Source: Acanthosoma haemorrhoidale
Taxonomy: Eukaryota; Arthropoda; Insecta; Hemiptera; Acanthosomatidae
Reading direction: 5' to 3'
Assembly (NCBI GenBank): GCA_930367205.1
Contig: OV884014.1
Span: forward strand, 72,829,104-72,893,103
Length of the DNA: 64,000 bases
Under the pieces are notes generated by a model that was not told the origin of the DNA, did no database searches, and saw only the letters and a program-made list of their open reading frames with translations. The position numbers were made by a program, and so were the translations under genes. Numbering within the stretch: the stretch's first letter is position 1; every line of letters begins with the position of its first letter. This document shows positions 56,010 through 64,000 of the stretch, piece after piece.

Positions 56010-58350
56010 TATCTTCTTTTCTTCTTTTCCTTACTTTATTTATTCAATTTAACTTTTAACTAAATGTATGAGTGACATTCAACACTATGCAGTGGGTTCT
56101 TCGAGTCAGTACACTTCATTACTATTGATTGGGATTACGGAAAATCCGTTAGGGTAAACTGAATAGGAGGAGTCTTGTACAACTAACAAACAACTCGCGA
56201 TGGAAATAGAGCTTTGGAGGTGGAGGCTCCGTTATCGCTAGATTTCAACATGGCCGAATACAACTTAATTAAGAGTATAGTGCAGAAAATACAAAATCTG
56301 ATTCATAAAAGTAAAATAAAACTAAAATCAGTTTATACGGCCTTGTAAAGGGAATGAGGCACTGGCAAAAAATACTTCTTCATACCCTACCGGCCAGGAG
56401 GGAACAAGGGCGACTAGCAAATATGAATAAACGACTTGAAGGACGCGATGGCTACTAGAGTATAGCGAGAAAAAGACTAGGAAGAGAAGAGAACATGCTA
56501 TGAATTATAAATTAACATAAATGACTTGTAATGTAATCAACTCGTTTATAAATATTCCTCTATTGCGAAATCAGGGGTCAGTAGTGAACATTCATTACAC
56601 TCATTGATATATTCAAGACATTCACACGGTATAAGTTTCACTCTATATCCGGGTACTGATTGTCCAACGAGCTTAACAAGCCGTCAATAACTAGTTCATC
56701 TTAGTTCGATTTTTTTTTTTTTTTGGTGAAACGAGGGAGAACTCTCCTGCTATCGGTGAATCGTGATCACGCATTCATTACCTGGTTTTAGAAAAACTCT
56801 TTACTTAGACATGATTTATTCCACCGTTACTAATGGCCGACAGGACGGCAAGTATAGGTGATTTTCAGCAATTTGTATTTCAAAAGTATAGTTTCGGCCT
56901 CGGCAACCGCATGTATAATTAGACTCCTTGACCGCAACATTAGCATATCTTGTCAGGACTCAAATTAGAGGTCACCCTTTTCGAGTCGATTTAGTGGCTA
57001 ACCGCAAATTTTCAGTTTGATTCGATTATTAATGAGAGATCAGTTGAAGAAAATATCTGTAATTATCATTTCCACAATCCGGTAATTATTAAACCTTGTT
57101 AAATTTATCTTCTAATACTTTATGCGTACTTCAGAAAGGAATTTATAAGTAAATATTAATTTAACGTTTCACTATTATTAATTTGTTCATGTCACAATCT
57201 TAATCAATTCGTTTCATTTTAAATAATATCTTATCATTGAATTTTAAATATTTAGAGGACTGAGGCAGGTAAGAGTAAACATTGAATAGCCCCGAGGTAT
57301 GAAAAAGTGTGTTTCATTTTATTTATATTTTTTTCAACAGCTGCACTATCCTTTTCTCAGTATAGCGTATAGAGCTTCTTGAGCCTCTTTGAAACTTAAG
57401 TGCTATTCAAGCAATGTTTTTAATTTAGACGTATTTTTAATTTTTTACGCACATCAGAATGAATATATTTTTGAAGGTTATAAAAACTACCCTCACTCGG
57501 TAATATGCTTTTGATATAGTTAGAGGGTCTGGTTTTAAAATCAAATTTTGGGAAAGGGTTAAGGTTGAGGCTCTATGGTCTTATCCCAAAGAGAGAGTGG
57601 GTTTACACACTCAGAAACTCAGAAGAATTTTGGTTTCAGAAAAATGCTACATATATATTATTATACACATAATATATTGAACGTGACAAAATTTGTCTGT
57701 CTCGTGGGTTCCATTCTCTTTGACTTTTAAAAATTTTCCATTCGCTGCTCAAAAACTTTTTAAGATCTAATGTTCTTATTGTTCCCACGGCTGATAAAAC
57801 AGGAAATGCGGTAACGCTAAAATGAATTGTAATATACTACAGAAAATATAGTTTTGGGAACTAACGATAGAAATCTATCATTTGATACAGTCTATTCCAC
57901 TTGGTTTTTTGGTCAATATTTTTTAAGTGACAAGAAAGCGATTTCCAAAGGTATTTTTAAGGGTTTAGAAAAGAAAAATCACGCGCTTTTCCTGTAATTT
58001 TCTATTGTTTTTGTTCCACATTCTTCGTCGTATATATATTTAATTTTTGTTTATAATTTATTTTAAAAATATTTAGTTTCTAAACAAACAACCAAAAAAA
58101 TACTTGGAACAACCTAGCAATGTGCTATTAAATAGGTTCACAATAGAGGCACCATTACAAGGATGTGACATGACTGTAGGCTCACATCTGAGCTAGATTT
58201 ATTACTGGGAGACCGTCAAGTTATTATTATGTTTGTATAGTTTCTACAACATACAATAACAATTTTAAATCTTAAGTAGCTTGTGAGCTGAGATTTAAAA
58301 ATATTTAAACGTTAGGTACGAATTCTTCACATTAAGTATCTTTTCCCCGT
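56010..58350. other. AT-rich non-coding sequence
   Basis: No gene recognised. There is a 17-T run near 56708. Confidence 0.5.
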
Positions 58351-58353
58351 ACT

Positions 58354-58760
58354 ACTCATCCCTTCAAAGTTCATGAAATTCCGCAACCACCCTAATCCCC
58401 TAGCACAGTCATTACACTGCGCCACTTATTCCTATAATCCTCCTCGGAGACTAAAACGGCAGTGGCCTCGTGATCTGCTATGAATACATGACAGTGGGAG
58501 TCCTGTCAATGGGCAGTTTCTCCAATCATGTCCTGAGCGTCTGTGGCTCTCGCGCTCTTGGTCGGCCTCTTCCTCTTTCGCATGAGAGGGAGGTGACGAC
58601 CATGTGGATTTGGGATGTCTCTGGGCTGTTTGTAAATACTTTATGAATGAGCGAGTGAATGAAAATTGTAAATATGGAATGAATGAGAACATTTATCACA
58701 AGTACTTATTGCCCAATATGGCAGATTGTAATTTTATCATAATAGAGTTTATTCATATTA
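58354..58760 (+). mobile_element. Family J 3' copy J6
   Basis: This is a plus-strand piece of about 407 bp, from the end of ORF2 (CCCTTCAAAGTTCATGAAATT, then LRRLKRQWPRDLL with stop TGA near 58480) through the 3' UTR. The hairpin TGCC-CAATAT-GGCA is near 58710, and the piece ends at ATAATAGAGTTTATTCATATTA. CCCGTACT at 58346-58353 and 58761-58768 is a possible 8-bp duplication. It lacks about 55 bp present in J1 near the CGTAGGAGCGTGGGG region. Confidence 0.8.
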
Positions 58761-58774
58761 CCCGTACTTCCCGT

Positions 58775-60003
58775 ATTGCATTTTAACCAACAAATACAGG
58801 ACAATATTAGCAATAGGGCACCTGTGTATTGTAAAGTATCATGTGGTGTAGAGTATGGCTGCCTGTTGACATATTTTCAGTTATCATGCAATATAACATA
58901 CAATTTTAGATTGATTAAAGAATTTTTGTGTCTTCAATAGTAGAACACGCCTAAAGCCAGCCGTACAAAATTCGTTGGTAACACTCTTACGCTCCACACC
59001 ATATGATACCTTTCATTACGACAGGTGTCGTAATGTTAATATTATCCTTTAGCTGATTCTTTATCCTAGCCTCTAGATATTTTGACCGGTGTAAATAATA
59101 TTTTCATATTCTAGTCAACCGGTATCAAAAGCTAATTTGATATCTAATCATAGGTATTTAACGTAATCCACGTTGATCGCTTGTGTTCCCTTTACGTAAC
59201 GGACATTTTAATTGTACTGTTTATGCTGGTTTGAGATAAGGATGGGTAGTTGTTATGATGTTATATTATAGTCCTATTTCATTCAATAATACTAAACAGA
59301 CTGAAGTGGTATGGAAAAACACTCGGGATATAAACGAAATCTAGATTAGTAAGTGGATGGGGGGATTATCTTCGTAATTTCTTAACCCTCCACATTCATT
59401 TTCAAGGCTTTTATGTTTCATATGTGTTCTATCTGTCTATCTCTAGCATTTACACCTCTTTATACATGTAATTTTAGGTAAGATTACATGTAAATTTAGG
59501 TACATTTACATTGAAAAGACACAAAAAAAAATGTATACTATATGTATATTTTTATGTCATAGTGTTATTTATATTTTGTCTATACTTTGAAAAAGGGTAC
59601 TAAATTACTTATCTCAACGTCTTGATTTACAATCTCCATTTTATTAAAACTATAATTCCTAATTTCTTTGCAACAGTCATTAACATGATGTTTGCTAATT
59701 TAGCACAGACCGCGTTTCTTTTTAAAGGCATTACATTCTACGTCTTGACAATTCTAAGAATAGAACAACTACATGATAAATAATTAAGGGTCATTACTGA
59801 TTTTTTTATTAACTAAAAATATATATAATTCTGAGCATCTGTTGTGGATTTAATGGAACACAATTATCAATTGACATTACAAAGAAGCCCTTTTTCCTAT
59901 AGAGCGCTGACTAATTGTATGAAAGTTACAGTTGATGGTTAGAGACACTGAAAATAAACATCGCTGTCAGAAATAATCTAGGCTCATTAATTATTCAACT
60001 GGC
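58775..60003. other. AT-rich non-coding sequence
   Basis: Nothing recognisable. Confidence 0.5.
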
Positions 60004-60011
60004 AGTAATTT

Positions 60012-60640
60012 CAATGATTACAAAACAACTTTATTATGATAAAATTACAATCTGCCTCATTAATTGTGGTAAATGTTTTTATTCATGCCACATTTACAAT
60101 TTTCATTCACTCGCTCATTCATACAGTATTTACAAACAGCCCAGAGGCCCCCCAAGTCCACATGGTTTTCAACTCCCTCCCATGCAAAGAGAAAGCGGAG
60201 TCTTGTGAAGTCCCCCACGCTCCTCCGTCAGCCGTGTCACGAGCCAGTGGAGGCTGACGAAGAGCCCGAGAGTTACATACGCCCAGGACATGAGTGGAGA
60301 GACTGTCCATTGCTCGGACTCCCACTGTTACGCATTTATAGCAGGTCACGATGCCACTGTCGTGTTAGCCTCCGAGGAGGATTATAGGGATGAGTGGTGG
60401 AGTGCAATGACTGTGTTAGGGGATTAGGGTGGTTGGATAGGTTACTATGGAGTTTCATGAACATGGAAAGGATGAGTTTAAGAATGTAAGGTATATTAAG
60501 TTCGTTATGAAGGGTTTTGTTGCTGACATAATAAGGGACATTTACTATTGTTCTCAGGACGTTTGATTGAAAGGATTGGATACGCTTGATGTTCGACGTT
60601 TTTAATGTCCCCCATAGCTATATCCCGGATGTCTCATGGT
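60012..60640 (-). mobile_element. Family J 3' copy J7
   Basis: This 629-bp minus-strand piece starts in late ORF2 at nearly the same point as J1 (CCGGGATATAGCTATGGGGG) and runs through the ORF2 stop and 3' UTR to ATAATAAAGTTGTTTTGTAA. AGTAATTT is duplicated at 60004-60011 and 60641-60648. It is diverged from J1 and J5, and the hairpin is eroded (AATTAATGAGGCA). The open frames over it are incidental. Confidence 0.88.
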
Positions 60641-60649
60641 AGTAATTTA

Positions 60650-63600
60650 AGAAAATATATTTTAGGGTTGTATATCAAATTAAAGATCTGGACGTCCTCA
60701 TTAGTAATAAGTTATACCGTCACTCAGAAATTTATTCACACCATATTATAATTTATGCGTTTTAATATTTATATCATGAACTAGGACTAGGAGAAAAATA
60801 ATGCCTGTTTTTTTTTTCTTATTGCTTAATGTAGTCTAAATATTATTAAAATATAAAAAAAATTAATTTTGATTCGTACATTATTTATTAAAAGAATCAT
60901 CAATTTTATATTCTGAACAATTCATATATTTTTTAAGTGGAAGCATCTTAATTTTTTTTCATTTGATTTCCCACTGGTAATTAGACATACCTGATGAAAA
61001 AGATAATTAAAAAAATGTAGGATTTTTAGCTAAAACAGATAAAAAATAATAATCGCCACTCGCAACTGTTCACATGAATAATTTTATAAGAATACCTTGA
61101 GTTTAAAAAGATAAATACATAAAGGGTACTGGTTTTAAAATGTTGTTTACTAAAAGGTAGATAAACTTGCCCATGTTGTTGTTTGGTTGGATTAATAACC
61201 AGTACTTTATTGAAGGTTAGTGCAAGCAAATGTGTTTATACAAGCTTGATGCATCAAACTTGATTTTTTGTTTTCTATAGTGCACTTCAACCCTTTACTC
61301 ACTTAAAATTAGACGTTAAATTGATTTTGTCCGATCCGAAATATCATAAAATAAATGAGCTATCAAAGTAGATGCATCATAATAATTATTGTGATGATTA
61401 ATTTATTTTATTATTAATGGGCAATAAAGGAGAGTCCATCTGTTTAGATGTAAGAAAATAGCGTTGCAGACTAATTGGCCAATATTCTTCTGTAGTAAAG
61501 AAGGTTGGCCAATCCCCTGGGGAGCAAATGTGTTCTATATCTAAGAAAGCAAAACACTTAGGCACCTTGTTTCTTAGATAGCAGTCTATCCTTCGTTTAT
61601 TACCTACGCCCAGGAACCTGTTCTAAAATGCGCATACATATTAAGTGAGATACACATTGAGAAGTCCAGACAGAGCACAGAGTAGGAAGGGAACAGCGGT
61701 TTAGCAAATAAAGAGCACGGTTGAGTGATGTTATCCACGCGTACATCTGGACGGAATTACACGTCTCTATGGAGACCACCCTTATCATCCCCCCCTTTGG
61801 GACCCTATTCTCATCTTTATTATCGTAGAGCTCCTCGGCCTGGCTTTATTTGAGGCCCCCCTGACATTATATTTAACATCAAATCATAAAAACGGAGTGG
61901 GAGTGGGGGTAAAAAAAAAAAAAGGAAAACACAATGGTATAATTCAGGCCGGGTTTAAAAAAAAGAGGCTACATTTTTTTTTATAAATCCTCTTTTATCT
62001 CCCCGAATGTTGTTTTACGATTGCATTGTAACAAGTGTAAGTTGTCTGTGTAAATAGAGATGTAAATTTTATTCAGGATTTATTACTAATCCCCAGTCAC
62101 TGGCTATTTCACTCCTTTTAAGTTCTTGCCATAAATAATATCTTTCTAGCCGCTACTAATTTACCATACCAAATGTAAGCGTTTAAGCAACCCCGAGCTG
62201 TCAATTTCATATTCTGTGATGTACTGTTATCCTTATTCTATGGTCTAGACACCCTGCTCCTAGTACAGCATGTAATGAAATGTAACATTCTCAAAACAAA
62301 CCCCAACGTACATGGTTTTAGAATAGTTTTCAAATCAAGTGACATGAGAAGTTTGATCTAACTAATCCTCACATCACTAAAAACTTCATTTTTCCACTAT
62401 TATCATAGAACAGATTAGTAATTAAAAATCGTTTAAGTGTACTAACGAAGACAGCTACACAAACCAGTCATCAAGGTAGGCACTCCACCAAAATAGGGGC
62501 GAAAGTAAGGGTTCCTAGTATTAATGAACAAACAAACCCTTGAAAAGAGTCCTAAGGGATTAAGTATTGAGGACTTATTTTGGTAATGTTTTTATTGTTC
62601 TTTTTGTGACAATATAGTTGTCCTAGAAGAACTCTACAGAATCACTAGAACTATTAAATTTATTCTCACGTCCTGGTTCTTTTGATTTTATTTCAAATTT
62701 ACAGTAAAAATTATTAATTTAGTTGATAGTAAATTTAAATAAAATTTTGGATACACTTTATTAAGTGTACATGGGTAAAAGGTTTATGTCAATGATTCTT
62801 CTCAATGATTCACAATCAACTTCTATAATACTTAAATGGCAGACACGAGATGAATTTTCTATTTCCACGGTTGAATTCTCCTCTCTTGCATTTTTTATTA
62901 CTTCTAGGAGCCACTCTTGGCCTATATTGTACTGATTACTATAAACAGATTATTTTAAAACCTAAACTGCAATAATAATAAACTTAGAATGAATTTTATT
63001 TTATAATCCATTTGTAGTTGAGTTATTCGTAAACTGCCAATATTATTAAACAATATATGATTGCACAGTTACTTTTAGTATCCGTATGAGATCATGGTTT
63101 TTACTTTACTAGATTACAGTCACAAAACGTCATGAAACGCAGCTATAAATAAACACTTAACAGTCAGGTGCGTCATTCATGACTTGATTTATTTTAGAAT
63201 AGAATAGAAAAAAAAATTAATAAGGGACATAGTCCCCTATCAATATCAATAAAGTAGAGATAATACATTTATTTCTTGCAAACAAAAAGAACTATTGCAA
63301 TATAAAAAATAATTACAATGTGTAAAGTGTCATCTTCTACAAGAAAAATATTATTAATCACATAAAAAAAAACATTGTTTAGCTATTCATTCGATCGACA
63401 TATACAAAACAAAGAATTTAAATAATCAGTGAATACAAATCAACATTAAATGAAAACATTTTAATTATTACATACAAAATAACATAAAAGCTAAATATAC
63501 ACTAAACTAAGGAAAGATAAAGACGTTGAAACTTAATCATGAAATAAAACTATAACTGCAAACACTTAAAGTTTGAATATATAATATGATTAATAAATAG

Positions 63601-64000
63601 TTTTTTCTGTACTATCATCATCAACATTTTTTTTTTAATGACATGTGAATGTATTATTTACCGTTATTAATACAGCTACTTTCTAGAAGGTAAGTACAAA
63701 AGGGTACAACTATGTCCCGTACTGGAATTCAGGAACTTATTTGGAGAGACAAGGAAGGAAGGCGAGGGTCCGCCGGAGGAGCCAGGGCACAGAAAGATGG
63801 AAGAGATGCTATTGAATAAGTGAGGGCGACCTAAAGGGTAACACGCCTTATAAATAAAACATGAATGAGATACCTTACTGAGGGTAGCTATTAAATCTCT
63901 TCCAGGGCCATGTTTATGTTCCCATTCAAAAATACATTTTTTCTCTGCGAGATGTGCGCCGACCCGAATCCGAATCATAATAATTAATAATTCCTTATTA
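60650..64000. other. AT-rich non-coding sequence
   Basis: No gene recognised in the last 3.3 kb. A less AT-rich stretch at 61590-61870 and the 100-codon minus-strand frame at 63676-63978 (FLCPGSSGGPSPSFLVSPNK) have no recognisable domain. The latter could be part of an exon, but nothing supports that beyond an open frame. Confidence 0.4.

Overview
The window looks like AT-rich intergenic or intronic DNA from an arthropod, most likely an insect. The evidence is the density of decayed Jockey-type LINEs with their own gag-like protein, two remnants of a transposase-like family common in arthropod genomes, pogo-like traces, tRNA-like repeats, long poly(A/T) and (CA)n runs, and no compact coding. 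I found no intact host gene, rRNA, functional tRNA, CRISPR array or bacterial-type operon. The species cannot be named from the sequence alone.

The most informative content is a family of non-LTR retrotransposons, called J here, with seven copies. J5 (52367-55993, minus) is the best: gag-like ORF1 with zinc knuckles, then an AP endonuclease and a reverse transcriptase, bounded by a perfect 12-bp target-site duplication (TSD). J3 (34630-38676, plus) is longer at the 5' end and carries the ORF1 N-terminus, but has lost part of the RT. J2 (11252-13345, minus) is truncated at both ends yet has a perfect 16-bp TSD. J1 (20995-21628), J4 (38923-39157), J6 (58354-58760) and J7 (60012-60640) are short 3' pieces. 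More distant Jockey-type 3' ends lie at 29950-30165 and 31225-31500.

A second LINE group, with poly(A) tails preceded by GGGGCTATG- or GAGCTATG-like sequence, forms a cluster of three same-orientation insertions at 14791-16735, plus copies at 11071-11198, 28564-29400 and 33906-33990. Region 9180-13590 is a nested structure: a duplicated segment, a roughly 1.3-kb foldback with 190-bp arms, and two LINE insertions 53 bp apart. Other items are two remnants of one transposase-like gene (5720-6185 and 22230-22990), a pogo-like gene remnant (3010-3700), a pogo-like MITE (29532-29854), tRNA-like repeats, a 169-bp tandem array (47811-48340), a 218-bp CA/CACG microsatellite (32348-32565), and several GC-richer islands I could not identify.

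The findings most worth following concern family J. ORF1 and ORF2 are in the same frame, separated by one conserved TAA, and the endonuclease half of ORF2 has no AUG, so ORF2 needs readthrough or non-AUG initiation. The RT catalytic box reads FSDD in both copies that retain it. A 3' stem-loop is kept in most copies while its loop varies. J1 and J7 are truncated at nearly the same point, and J2 is 3'-truncated but has a TSD.
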